A DNA stretch of 41,784 bases, taken from Butyricicoccus sp. Marseille-Q5471. GTDB taxonomy: Bacteria > Bacillota > Clostridia > Oscillospirales > Butyricicoccaceae. The first letter of the stretch is position 1. Every line of letters starts with the position of its first letter. The stretch covers positions 1 to 41,784 of the forward strand of contig NZ_CATNVC010000016.1 in the NCBI RefSeq assembly GCF_951230135.1, in the 5' to 3' direction. The notes below the pieces were generated by a model. It saw nothing but the letters and a program-made list of their open reading frames with translations, was not told the DNA's origin and did no database searches. Shown here piece after piece: positions 1 through 9,637 of this stretch. The position numbers were made by a program, and so were the translations under genes.

Positions 1-106
1 TTATTAACATGACTGGTAACAGCTACCGTTTAGCTCACCACCAGTCCATTACCGGCTAAAAAACTGGCGCTGAAAAAGTGTGCATTTGCTGGCGAAAAAG
101 TGTGCA
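1..106 (+). mobile_element. 3' end of an IS21-like insertion sequence (partial)
   Basis: Two near-identical repeats, GAAAAAGTGTGCA at 72-84 and GGCGAAAAAGTGTGCAC at 91-107, point toward the outside of an element that lies to the left. Their reverse complement closely matches repeats at the right end of this window (41677-41741). Multiple short terminal repeats at each end are typical of the IS21 family. No transposase coding is visible in these 106 bases, so the family assignment is inferred from the repeats and from the start of a reading frame at 41773. The exact end (106 or 107) is uncertain. Confidence 0.55.
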
Positions 107-120
107 CTTTACTTGACTGC

Positions 121-168
121 TTACACCTGCAGTTCTTTATTGGGGAAAGGCTGCTCTTTGCGGTTCAT
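121..168 (-). pseudogene. 15-codon ORF with a good ribosome site next to the IS end, probably a truncated gene
   Basis: An ATG at 168 follows a strong AAGGAGG ribosome site about 6 bases upstream and opens a frame of only 15 residues ending in TAA at 121-123, about 15 bases from the IS terminus. A promoter-like pair lies upstream at 204-231. Good expression signals on so short a frame suggest the first codons of a gene cut off by the insertion. It could also be a genuine short leader peptide. No family is recognised. Confidence 0.35.
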
Positions 169-203
169 TCCGTACCTCCTTCTCTACCGAATCTTATGTT
201 ATT

Positions 204-231
204 ATTATAACACATGATGATTCATCCTCAA
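204..231 (-). promoter_or_regulatory. Sigma-A-type promoter for the truncated ORF
   Basis: Read on the minus strand, TTGAGG (226-231) and TATAAT (204-209) are separated by 16 bases. The ribosome site and ATG at 168 follow about 35 bases downstream. The consensus -10 makes this a good vegetative promoter candidate. Confidence 0.55.
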
Positions 232-287
232 TGATTAGATTGATTACCCGGTTTGATCAATCCACTGTTTTCTCGGCCAAAACTCCA

Positions 288-330
288 AAAATAAGACAGT
301 GATAACCACCATAAAGTGATTACCACTGTC
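288..330 (-). terminator. Rho-independent terminator of the ligA-gatCAB operon
   Basis: A 15-bp stem (GACAGTG arms at 295-301 and 324-330, with two G-U pairs inside) lies about 50 bases past the gatB stop. On the minus strand it is followed by a T-rich run (288-294). Confidence 0.7.
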
Positions 331-381
331 GAAAAGTAATTTCAGAACATTTGCCCGATACAGCGGCGCATTCAATTTAAC

Positions 382-1812
382 TTACAGTTTGCCAAGCTCC
401 TGTGCAAGCAGTTTATTGATAATCTGAGGATTGCCCTGGCCCTTGGAGGCCTTCATGCATTGACCCACAAGGAAGCCCGTGACATTTTTACCCGCCTTAA
501 AATCCTCAACAGCCTTCGAGTTATTCGCAATCACACCCTGCACAATGGTCAGAATCGCGCTCTCATCCGAAACCTGTTTGAGGCCCATGCGCTCTACAAT
601 GGCTTCCACCGTTTCATCCGTCTCAAACATTGCGGGCAGTACCTTCTTGCCGGCCGCGCCGGAAATCGTACCCGCTTCGATTAGGCAAATCAAATCCACC
701 AGCTTTTGCGCGGTCAACTTTGTGTCTGTCAATTCGATTCCCTTGTCGTTCAGATACTTGGAAATATCGGAGAGAATCCAGTTAGCAGCAGCCTTAGGCT
801 TGATTTTGCCCGACTTGGAAGCCTGATCAAGCAGTTCCGCCTTGGCAAAGCTGTCCGAAATCTGGCGTGCTTCCATAGCGGTCATGCCGTATTCGTTTAG
901 ATAACGCTCATACCGCGCAATCGGCAGCTCGGGAATTTCGCTTTCGATTTTGCGCATCCAAGGTTCGTCAATTTCGACCGCAATCAAATCGGGATCCGGG
1001 AAATAACGATAATCCTGCGCATCTTCCTTGGTACGCATCACGGTGTTCTTGAGCTTTACATCGTCCCAGCGGCGAGTCTCCTGCTGGATTTCGCCGCCGT
1101 TCTCAACCACTTCAATTTGGCGTGCGATTTCATAGTCAATCGCGCGCACCGCACCCGAGAAGGTGTTGACGTTCTTCATCTCAACACGCGTGCCAAGCTC
1201 GGTCTCGCCCTCGGGGCGAATGGAAACGTTAATATCGCAGCGAATCGAGCCTTCCTCCATCTTGCAGTCGCAGATGTTCAGATAGCTGAGCGTGGTCTTA
1301 ATCATTTCCAGAAATTCCTTCGCTTCAGCCGAGGAACGCAGGTCGGGACGGGTGACCATCTCAATCAGCGGAACGCCACAGCGGTTGAAGTCGACAATAG
1401 TGCCGTCAATCTCGTCATGCAGCAGCTTGCCGGCGTCCTCCTCGAAGTGGATGCGCTCCAAACGGCAGCACTTCTTCTCACCGTCGACGTAAAAGTATAC
1501 CTCACCGTTTTCACAAATCGGTACATCAAACTGAGAAATCTGATAAGCCTTGGGCAAATCAGGGTAAAAATAGTTCTTACGATCGGACTTGCACAGCGAA
1601 TTTACCGCGCATCCCGTGGCCTTGCCCATCTTGGCCGCATAGTGCACAACCTCACGATTCAGCACGGGCAGTGCGCCCGGCATACCGGTGCAGACCGGAC
1701 AGGTGTGAGAGTTAATCGGCGCACCGAATCCGGTTGAGCACGAGCAGTAAATTTTGCTCTTGGTGGACAGCTCCGCGTGCACCTCAAGGCCGATGACAGC
1801 TTCGTATTTCAT
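382..1812 (-). CDS. gatB: Asp-tRNA(Asn)/Glu-tRNA(Gln) amidotransferase subunit B
   Basis: GatB binds the misacylated tRNA and, with GatA and GatC, activates the Glu or Asp side chain for conversion to Gln-tRNA(Gln) or Asn-tRNA(Asn) in the cytoplasm. The 476-residue protein has the usual family length. It opens with the GLEVHAEL motif, carries the zinc-site cysteines in the CSCSTGFG...TCPVCTGMPG region and keeps the GatB/Yqey tail domain that ends in QIINKLLAQELGKL. The ATG at 1812 has an AGGAGGAGG ribosome site. It is the last gene of the ligA-gatC-gatA-gatB run, 15 bases behind gatA, and a hairpin terminator follows. Confidence 0.97.
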   Translation of the reverse strand: MKYEAVIGLEVHAELSTKSKIYCSCSTGFGAPINSHTCPVCTGMPGALPVLNREVVHYAAKMGKATGCAVNSLCKSDRKNYFYPDLPKAYQISQFDVPICENGEVYFYVDGEKKCCRLERIHFEEDAGKLLHDEIDGTIVDFNRCGVPLIEMVTRPDLRSSAEAKEFLEMIKTTLSYLNICDCKMEEGSIRCDINVSIRPEGETELGTRVEMKNVNTFSGAVRAIDYEIARQIEVVENGGEIQQETRRWDDVKLKNTVMRTKEDAQDYRYFPDPDLIAVEIDEPWMRKIESEIPELPIARYERYLNEYGMTAMEARQISDSFAKAELLDQASKSGKIKPKAAANWILSDISKYLNDKGIELTDTKLTAQKLVDLICLIEAGTISGAAGKKVLPAMFETDETVEAIVERMGLKQVSDESAILTIVQGVIANNSKAVEDFKAGKNVTGFLVGQCMKASKGQGNPQIINKLLAQELGKL

Positions 1813-1827
1813 GTTATGTCCTCCTCC

Positions 1828-3297
1828 TTACAGCGCCGCGATGATGTTTTTGAGACCCGATGCCTGCTCAAAGGCAAGACCGGCGTTCATCAGCTTCTGC
1901 TCGCCAAAGCGTGGGCCTATCAGCTGCATGCCGACGGGCATCTTGTTCGCGTCAAAGCCGCAGGGCTGAACCAGTGCAGGCAGTCCGGCGATATTGACCG
2001 ATACGGTGCACACGTCGCCCGCGTACATTTCGAGCGGACTCTTCGTTTTAGCACCGATTTCATATGCTGTGGTGGGCGCTACCGGGGTCAGAATCACATC
2101 GCACTTTTCAAAGGCGGTGTTGAATTCTTCCTTAATCTTACGCTGCGCAGCGCGCGCCTTCTTGTAATACGCGTCATAATAACCCGAGGACAGCACATAG
2201 GTGCCCAGCATGATTCGGCGCTGTACCTCTGCACCAAAGCCCTCAGAACGGGACTTGACATACAAATCAATCAGATCATCGCCGGCATTCGGCGTGCGAT
2301 AGCCGTACTTCACGCCATCAAAACGCGCAAGGTTTGAAGAAGCCTCAGCCGACGACAGGATATAGTAAATCGGCAGCGCATACTCGACCAGAGGAAGCGA
2401 AATCTCAAACACCTCTGCACCGAGGTTCTTGTAAGTCTCCGCCGCGGCCATGACGTTCTGGCGCACTTCATCGGAAACGCCCGCGCCGAAATATTCCTTT
2501 GGCAGACCAATGCGCAGTCCCTTGACATCCGCCTTCAGGTTCTTGCGAACCGAGCCCTCAAACGGCGTCTGAATCGAGGTCGAATCGTGCATCGGATCAT
2601 GACCGGTAATCGCGTCAAGCAGCATAGCAGCATCCTCAATCGAACGGCCGAAGGGGCCAATCTGATCGAGCGAGGAGGCGAACGCAATCAGGCCGTAACG
2701 GGAAACCGCACCATAGGTCGGCTTGAGGCCGACCACACCGCAGAAGGATGCAGGCTGACGAATCGATCCGCCTGTGTCTGAACCCAGTGACAGCGGTACT
2801 TCACCCGCAGCAACCACGGCGGCAGAGCCACCGGAAGATCCACCCGGCACACGGTTCAGACCGTGCGGGTTAAAGGTCGGATGCGCGGCAGAGTTTTCAC
2901 ACGAAGAACCCATTGCAAACTCATCCATATTAGCCTTACCGGTGATAACCACATCGCAGGCGGTCAGTTTTTCCATTACCGTAGCGTTATAGGGCGGTTT
3001 AAAATTATACAGCATCTTGGACGCGCAGGTAGTCAGCGTGCCCTTGGTGCAGATGTTGTCCTTAATTGCGATAGGGATGCCCGCCAACGGAGAAAGGCTC
3101 TCGCCTGCGGCACGCTTTGCGTCCACAGCCGCGGCGGTGTCCAACGCGGACTGCTCCGCAATTGTTACATACCCCTGTACCTTGTCCTCAACCGATTTGG
3201 TGCGTGCAAGCACGTCCTTCGCAAGTTCCACTGCACTGATTTCCTTGTTACCGAGCAAATCGGACAGTTCGGCTGCTGTTTTCTTAAAAAGTTCCAT
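1828..3297 (-). CDS. gatA: Asp-tRNA(Asn)/Glu-tRNA(Gln) amidotransferase subunit A
   Basis: GatA is the amidase-signature subunit that hydrolyses glutamine and delivers ammonia to GatB. The Ser-cisSer-Lys machinery is visible: the lysine in GIPIAIKDNI, the glycine/serine loop GGSSGGSAAVVA and the nucleophile region GSDTGGSIRQPA. The protein is 489 residues, normal for the family. I place the start at the ATG at 3297, which follows a GGGAGGG ribosome site, rather than an in-frame TTG seven codons earlier that would put the ribosome site inside the coding region. It lies 13 bases after gatC. Confidence 0.97.
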   Translation of the reverse strand: MELFKKTAAELSDLLGNKEISAVELAKDVLARTKSVEDKVQGYVTIAEQSALDTAAAVDAKRAAGESLSPLAGIPIAIKDNICTKGTLTTCASKMLYNFKPPYNATVMEKLTACDVVITGKANMDEFAMGSSCENSAAHPTFNPHGLNRVPGGSSGGSAAVVAAGEVPLSLGSDTGGSIRQPASFCGVVGLKPTYGAVSRYGLIAFASSLDQIGPFGRSIEDAAMLLDAITGHDPMHDSTSIQTPFEGSVRKNLKADVKGLRIGLPKEYFGAGVSDEVRQNVMAAAETYKNLGAEVFEISLPLVEYALPIYYILSSAEASSNLARFDGVKYGYRTPNAGDDLIDLYVKSRSEGFGAEVQRRIMLGTYVLSSGYYDAYYKKARAAQRKIKEEFNTAFEKCDVILTPVAPTTAYEIGAKTKSPLEMYAGDVCTVSVNIAGLPALVQPCGFDANKMPVGMQLIGPRFGEQKLMNAGLAFEQASGLKNIIAAL

Positions 3298-3310
3298 TCC
3301 TGTCCCTCCC

Positions 3311-3598
3311 TTACTCAACTACACGCGGTACGGCTACGCCGCCCGCCTGAAAGTCCGGCGCGTTGGGCTTGACCAACTCGTCCGGCGTAAATTCCTGTAC
3401 GACTACATCCTCGTGGAACGCGTTCTTGCGCTCTGTATTGATGACGTCCGTAATATCTCCGAGGTCAAGCTCAGCCAGCTTGTCCACCATGCCGACGATG
3501 CCCTGCATGTCTTCAGCCAAGCGATCAAAAATGCCGCCATTGGAGTCGAGACGCGCGAGGACAGCGATGTGTTCAATTTCTTTTCTCGAAATTGCCAT
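3311..3598 (-). CDS. gatC: Asp-tRNA(Asn)/Glu-tRNA(Gln) amidotransferase subunit C
   Basis: GatC is the small subunit that wraps around the GatA-GatB interface and stabilises the complex. The 95-residue product shows the usual N-terminal pattern (EIEHIAVLARL) and the C-terminal stretch ending in VPRVVE. Its ATG at 3598 lies one base past the ligA stop, and the AGGAGG ribosome site is inside the end of ligA. This spacing suggests coupled translation with ligA. Confidence 0.95.
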   Translation of the reverse strand: MAISRKEIEHIAVLARLDSNGGIFDRLAEDMQGIVGMVDKLAELDLGDITDVINTERKNAFHEDVVVQEFTPDELVKPNAPDFQAGGVAVPRVVE

Positions 3599-3599
3599 G

Positions 3600-5603
<2,004 letters not shown>

Positions 5604-5621
5604 TTACCCAATACAGTTTAT

Positions 5622-5627
5622 AGTATA
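5622..5627 (-). promoter_or_regulatory. Probable extended -10 promoter element of ligA-gatCAB
   Basis: The minus strand reads TGG-TATACT, an extended -10, 34 bases upstream of the ligA ATG. An alternative TTGTCT/TATAAA pair with a 16-base spacer overlaps it. The region is AT-rich and free of coding sequence. Confidence 0.4.
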
Positions 5628-5676
5628 CCAAAAAAATCAGACAAGCGGTAGGTTTTTTTTCCTCTTTTCGTCCGAT

Positions 5677-6354
5677 TTATTGATAATCATTGATTTTACC
5701 CAATAATCCGTCTCTTGTATCGTCAATGTACGTATATTGCTCAGGCACGGTACCAACGATGACCGTATCCGTCACAGGATAAGAGGTCACAATTTCACGA
5801 TCCACACCACCCAGCGGCGTCAGAATGCGAAAACCCGCATGAATTTCGATAATCATATTATGTCTTGTTTGGTTAATTCCCGCGCTGGAAAACGCACTGA
5901 CAAATTCGGCGGACATCTGTGTTAATCCTGACATACCTACATCAATGCTCGGCCCCATGCCACTAAAGTAGTTTGGTGCAAAGATTGAGCCGATCGGCAC
6001 CTCAATCGTGGTCTGCTCCAAATCATCCAACCGATCATACAGTCCATTCACGACCTGCGCCTTGATTCTTCCAATCGAAATGACATCTGTACGCAGGGCG
6101 GTAACATGATTTTCATTATCACGCTCTAAAATCACCAGATTTTCATAGGATTCTCTGTCCGAAAAGATTTTATCCTCCATCAAGGTATTGATTTCCTGTA
6201 TTGCACTGTCTTCACATATATTTACTGCGTACTCCATAATAACTGGGCGCACGCGCAAGGCCGTCACCGCCGAGCACAGTCCAACCAAGACTGCAATGAG
6301 CAGCAGCACACGATGCAGCTTGTTTTTTTTGCGGTATCGGAAACGTCGATGCAT
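5677..6354 (-). CDS. yunB: Sporulation protein YunB family
   Basis: YunB-type proteins are sporulation proteins made in the mother cell; their biochemical role is not settled. The 225-residue product starts with a short basic stretch (HRRFRYRKKNKLHR) and a single membrane segment at about residues 17-35, then a soluble domain containing the family-typical VPIGSIFAPNYFSGMGPSI. I choose the ATG at 6354 because AGGAGGGGG lies upstream; an earlier in-frame ATG at 6393 would overlap the preceding terminator. It appears to be a single gene. It supports a spore-forming host. Confidence 0.85.
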   Translation of the reverse strand: MHRRFRYRKKNKLHRVLLLIAVLVGLCSAVTALRVRPVIMEYAVNICEDSAIQEINTLMEDKIFSDRESYENLVILERDNENHVTALRTDVISIGRIKAQVVNGLYDRLDDLEQTTIEVPIGSIFAPNYFSGMGPSIDVGMSGLTQMSAEFVSAFSSAGINQTRHNMIIEIHAGFRILTPLGGVDREIVTSYPVTDTVIVGTVPEQYTYIDDTRDGLLGKINDYQ

Positions 6355-6391
6355 GCGCGTCACCCCCTCCTGAAAGTATACGCGCAAAAGC

Positions 6392-6420
6392 AAAAAAGAA
6401 GCACCCGAATGGGTGCTTCT
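6392..6420 (-). terminator. Rho-independent terminator after ispH-S1
   Basis: A perfect 10-bp stem (6397-6406 with 6411-6420) and 4-base loop are followed on the minus strand by a run of T. It lies 14 bases past the ispH-S1 stop and ends the long upstream operon. Confidence 0.85.
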
Positions 6421-6433
6421 TCTGAGTACAGAA

Positions 6434-8371
6434 TTAGTCCTCGTCTGCGTAATCGTCGTCGTCTACGAGCAGAGCACGGATAGACAGGGATACCTTCTTC
6501 TTCTCATCGTTGATGTCGATAATCTTCGCGTCAACGCGCTGGCCAGCCTCAAGAGCATCCTCAGGCTTCGCAATGCGGTGATCTGCAATCTGGGAAATGT
6601 GAATCAGGCCATCAACGCCCGGAACGATTTCAGCAAATGCGCCGAAGGGCATGAACTTGAGGATCTTAACCTCAGCTACATCGCCAACAGCATACTGGTT
6701 CTTGAATACGTTCCACGGATTCTCATCTTCGCGCTTGTAGCCCAGGGAAATCTTCTTGTTTTCCTTGTCCAGGCCGATAACAAACACATGAACCTTGTCG
6801 CCTACGCTGACAACTTCAGACGGGTGCTTGATGCGGCCCCAAGACAGCTCAGAGATATGCACCATGCCGTCAACGCCGCCGATGTCAACAAACGCGCCGT
6901 AGGAGGTCAAGGACTTGACCGTGCCTTCGTACTCGCTGCCAACCTCGATGGTGGACCAAACCTTCTCGGCAGCTTCCTTGCGGGCTTCCTGCTGAATCTG
7001 GCGAATCGAGCCGACTACGCGCTTGCGCTGACGGTTGATTTCGGTGATATAGAAGGACTGCTTGGTCTTAAGCAGCTGCGCCATCGGCTGATCCTTCGGA
7101 ACGCCGGTCTGGCTTGCGGGAATGAAAACGCGCACGCCAAAAGCAGTCGCAACGACACCGCCGCGGTTCTCTTCGATGATGGTGCCTTCAACCACAGTGT
7201 GGTTATCATGGGCAGCCTCGATGGTTTCCCAGCCCTTCAGCTGGTCAACGCGCTTCTTGGACAGAGTAACCGTGCCCTCGCCGTCGTTGACGCGCACGAC
7301 AACAGCCTCGATTTCTTCGCCCGGCTTGATGTTGGCCTCAACGTCGTATGCCGGATCGTCCGACAGTTCGTTCAGCGGGATATACGCGGTGTGCTTAACG
7401 CCCAAATCGACCTGTACATCGGTCGAAGAAATGGCAACAACAGTACCGGTGACTTTCTCTCCTGTATTTAAAGTTTTGAAGGACTCCTCCAGCATTGCTG
7501 CAAAGTCTTCACCATTTTCGATTTTCGTTTCTTCGCTCATCATGTTACTGACCTCCTTAATTATCCATGCCGGTGTCGATGCACCTGCCGTGATCCCGAC
7601 CCTACGGCCGTGCAGTAACTCCTGCGTCCTGAGTTCTGCAGCATCCTCGATATAAAGCACGTCCCCACAAAGCGATTTGCTGATTTCATACAGCCGCTTT
7701 GTATTGGAACTCTTTTTATCACCGATCACGATCATCTGATCCGACGCACCGGCAAGCAGGCGAGCTTCCGACTGGCGCTCGTCCGTCGCTTTACATATTG
7801 TATCAAATATTTTCAGGTTTGTACACCTTTTTTTTAATATCCCGACAGAAATATCCCAAAGAGATCGATTGACCGTCGTTTGGGCAACTACAGAGACCGC
7901 CTCTCCCTCCAGCAGACCGCTCTCCACCGCCTGCCGCACGTCCTGCTCGGACTGAAAAACAATCGATCTGCCACACCATCCCTGAATGCCAAGCACTTCC
8001 GGATGGTTTTTGCTGCCGAAAATTACAATCAGCCGCCCCGCCGCTCTCTCCTGATCGACGATTTCATGAATCTTATGGACAAACGGACAGGTTGCATCAA
8101 AAATTTCACAGCCTTTTTCGCGCAGCTGCTCATAGACAAACCTCGGCACGCCATGCGCACGAATCAAAACCGGTGCGCCGTTCGGAATATCATCGAGTGA
8201 TTCCGCCGTTCTAACACCCAGCTTCTCCAGCCGCGCGATTTCATGCATGTTGTGAATAATTTCACCGTATGCGTAAATCTGTCCACCGTGCTTCGCCTGC
8301 TGCTCCGCCAAATCGACCGCCCGGCGCACGCCGAAGCAAAATCCCGCTGTTTTGGCTACCGTGACGCTCAT
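6434..8371 (-). CDS. ispH: IspH (HMBPP reductase) fused to a ribosomal protein S1-like domain
   Basis: Residues 1 to about 278 are IspH, the [4Fe-4S] enzyme that makes IPP and DMAPP in the last step of the MEP isoprenoid pathway. The three cluster cysteines are seen at C12 (GFCFGV), C95 (ATCPFV) and C193 (DTICKAT), with H40, H73, the TTVN motif and SSNT at 221-224. Residues from about 300 carry four S1 RNA-binding repeats; the third and fourth contain YGAFVDIGG and FGAFAEIVPG. The 645-residue fusion is a known arrangement in Clostridia, where it is annotated as a bifunctional reductase/S1 protein. The gene overlaps plsC by 4 bases. Confidence 0.96.
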   Translation of the reverse strand: MSVTVAKTAGFCFGVRRAVDLAEQQAKHGGQIYAYGEIIHNMHEIARLEKLGVRTAESLDDIPNGAPVLIRAHGVPRFVYEQLREKGCEIFDATCPFVHKIHEIVDQERAAGRLIVIFGSKNHPEVLGIQGWCGRSIVFQSEQDVRQAVESGLLEGEAVSVVAQTTVNRSLWDISVGILKKRCTNLKIFDTICKATDERQSEARLLAGASDQMIVIGDKKSSNTKRLYEISKSLCGDVLYIEDAAELRTQELLHGRRVGITAGASTPAWIIKEVSNMMSEETKIENGEDFAAMLEESFKTLNTGEKVTGTVVAISSTDVQVDLGVKHTAYIPLNELSDDPAYDVEANIKPGEEIEAVVVRVNDGEGTVTLSKKRVDQLKGWETIEAAHDNHTVVEGTIIEENRGGVVATAFGVRVFIPASQTGVPKDQPMAQLLKTKQSFYITEINRQRKRVVGSIRQIQQEARKEAAEKVWSTIEVGSEYEGTVKSLTSYGAFVDIGGVDGMVHISELSWGRIKHPSEVVSVGDKVHVFVIGLDKENKKISLGYKREDENPWNVFKNQYAVGDVAEVKILKFMPFGAFAEIVPGVDGLIHISQIADHRIAKPEDALEAGQRVDAKIIDINDEKKKVSLSIRALLVDDDDYADED

Positions 8372-8952
8372 GCCTGCTCCTTCAGCGCATAAATCCGCTG
8401 CAGAATATCATCTGCAATGACGCCATAGTCCTTTTCTTTGGGATCCGGCAGGAAGGGCTCGCCGATAATCACCCGTGCCTTGCAGCGAAATCCCTTATTC
8501 TCTGAAATGTACATAGGCAGGATGGGCGCACGTGATTTGACCGCGAGCATGGCTGCGCCCTTTTTCGTCTCACCCTCAGCTGCACCGCGTGTGCCCTGCG
8601 GGAAGATAATTAGCTTGCTGCCGCCTTTTACGGTACCGAGTGCGGTTTTAATCGCGGTGATATCAGTGCCTTCCCGGTCAACTGGGAACGCGCCCAGCCA
8701 CGAAATCAGCGGTCCCAGACCTTTTTTCGCAAATAGCTCCTTCTTTGCCATCAGGCGCAGCGGCACCTGATGCCCCAGCGCAGCCGCGGCAAGCGGCGGG
8801 TCGGACAGTTGACAGTGGTTGGGGCAGACAACGCAGCCGCCTTCCGGAATGTTCTTCCGTCCCTTTACTTTATACCCGAAATAGATGTGAAATCCCAGTG
8901 CAACGAACGGAATCGCAAACCACTGGAACCAACGGTGATACTTGCTTTTCAT
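8368..8952 (-). CDS. plsC: 1-acyl-sn-glycerol-3-phosphate acyltransferase
   Basis: This enzyme acylates lysophosphatidic acid to phosphatidic acid at the membrane. The 194-residue protein has an N-terminal hydrophobic segment, the catalytic NH-x4-D box (NHCQLSDP) and the substrate-binding block FPQGTRG. The latter usually reads FPEGTRS, so the glutamate is replaced by glutamine. It overlaps cmk upstream and ispH-S1 downstream by 4 bases each, as in many Clostridia clusters. The substrate is inferred from the family. Confidence 0.92.
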   Translation of the reverse strand: MKSKYHRWFQWFAIPFVALGFHIYFGYKVKGRKNIPEGGCVVCPNHCQLSDPPLAAAALGHQVPLRLMAKKELFAKKGLGPLISWLGAFPVDREGTDITAIKTALGTVKGGSKLIIFPQGTRGAAEGETKKGAAMLAVKSRAPILPMYISENKGFRCKARVIIGEPFLPDPKEKDYGVIADDILQRIYALKEQA

Positions 8953-9629
8953 GCTTTTCCCTCTGTCTTTTCTCGGATGATACGGAGCACCGCTTCGATG
9001 CTCTCCTCAAGCGTCAGGTTTCCGGTATCAAGCAGCACAGCGTCCTCCGCTTGACGCAGCGGAGCAATCGCACGGGTGCGATCCTGCTCGTCGCGGCTTT
9101 CAATATCAGACAGCACGCGTTCCAGCGTGACATCCTGCCCCTTTGCGATCAGTTCACGATATCGACGCTCCGCACGACATTTAGCCGATGCCGTTAAAAA
9201 TATTTTAACCTGTGCATCGGGCAGGATTACCGTACCAATATCCCGTCCATCCATTAAAATGTTGCCTTTTTGGGCCATATTCCGCTGTAAATCGAGCAGA
9301 AACTGACGCACCTCAGGGACAGCTGACACCTTGGAAGCATAGTACGCAATCTCAGGCGTGCGGATGGCATCGGAAACATCCTCTCCGCAGAGCAGCACAT
9401 GCTGTGTTCCGTTCTCATATCGCAAGGTAATCTCAATGCCGTCGAGTGCGGCGGCAATCCCAGCGGCATCCTCGCCGGAAACACCCTTTCGGCAGACCGC
9501 AAGTCCGATTGCGCGATACATTGCCCCGGTGTCTACATAGACATAGCACAGTTTCATAGCGGCAGCACGTGCGACAGTCGACTTCCCTGCACCGGACGGG
9601 CCATCAATCGCTACAGAAATATAATTCAT
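8949..9629 (-). CDS. cmk: Cytidylate kinase
   Basis: Cmk phosphorylates CMP and dCMP to the diphosphates. The 226-residue protein carries the P-loop GPSGAGKST near the N-terminus and the conserved GRDIGTVI motif in the middle. The start is set at ATG 9629, which has an AGGAG ribosome site; an in-frame start 18 codons upstream would run into the preceding flavoprotein gene. It sits 8 bases after that gene and overlaps plsC. Confidence 0.95.
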   Translation of the reverse strand: MNYISVAIDGPSGAGKSTVARAAAMKLCYVYVDTGAMYRAIGLAVCRKGVSGEDAAGIAAALDGIEITLRYENGTQHVLLCGEDVSDAIRTPEIAYYASKVSAVPEVRQFLLDLQRNMAQKGNILMDGRDIGTVILPDAQVKIFLTASAKCRAERRYRELIAKGQDVTLERVLSDIESRDEQDRTRAIAPLRQAEDAVLLDTGNLTLEESIEAVLRIIREKTEGKA

Positions 9630-9637
9630 ATATTCTC

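Noticed and set aside
1117-1737. 206-codon plus-strand frame opposite gatB
   Set aside because: It is a shadow of gatB with no start signal or known domain.
6413-7471. 352-codon plus-strand frame opposite the S1 repeats
   Set aside because: It is antisense to a clear S1 domain gene and has no domain of its own.
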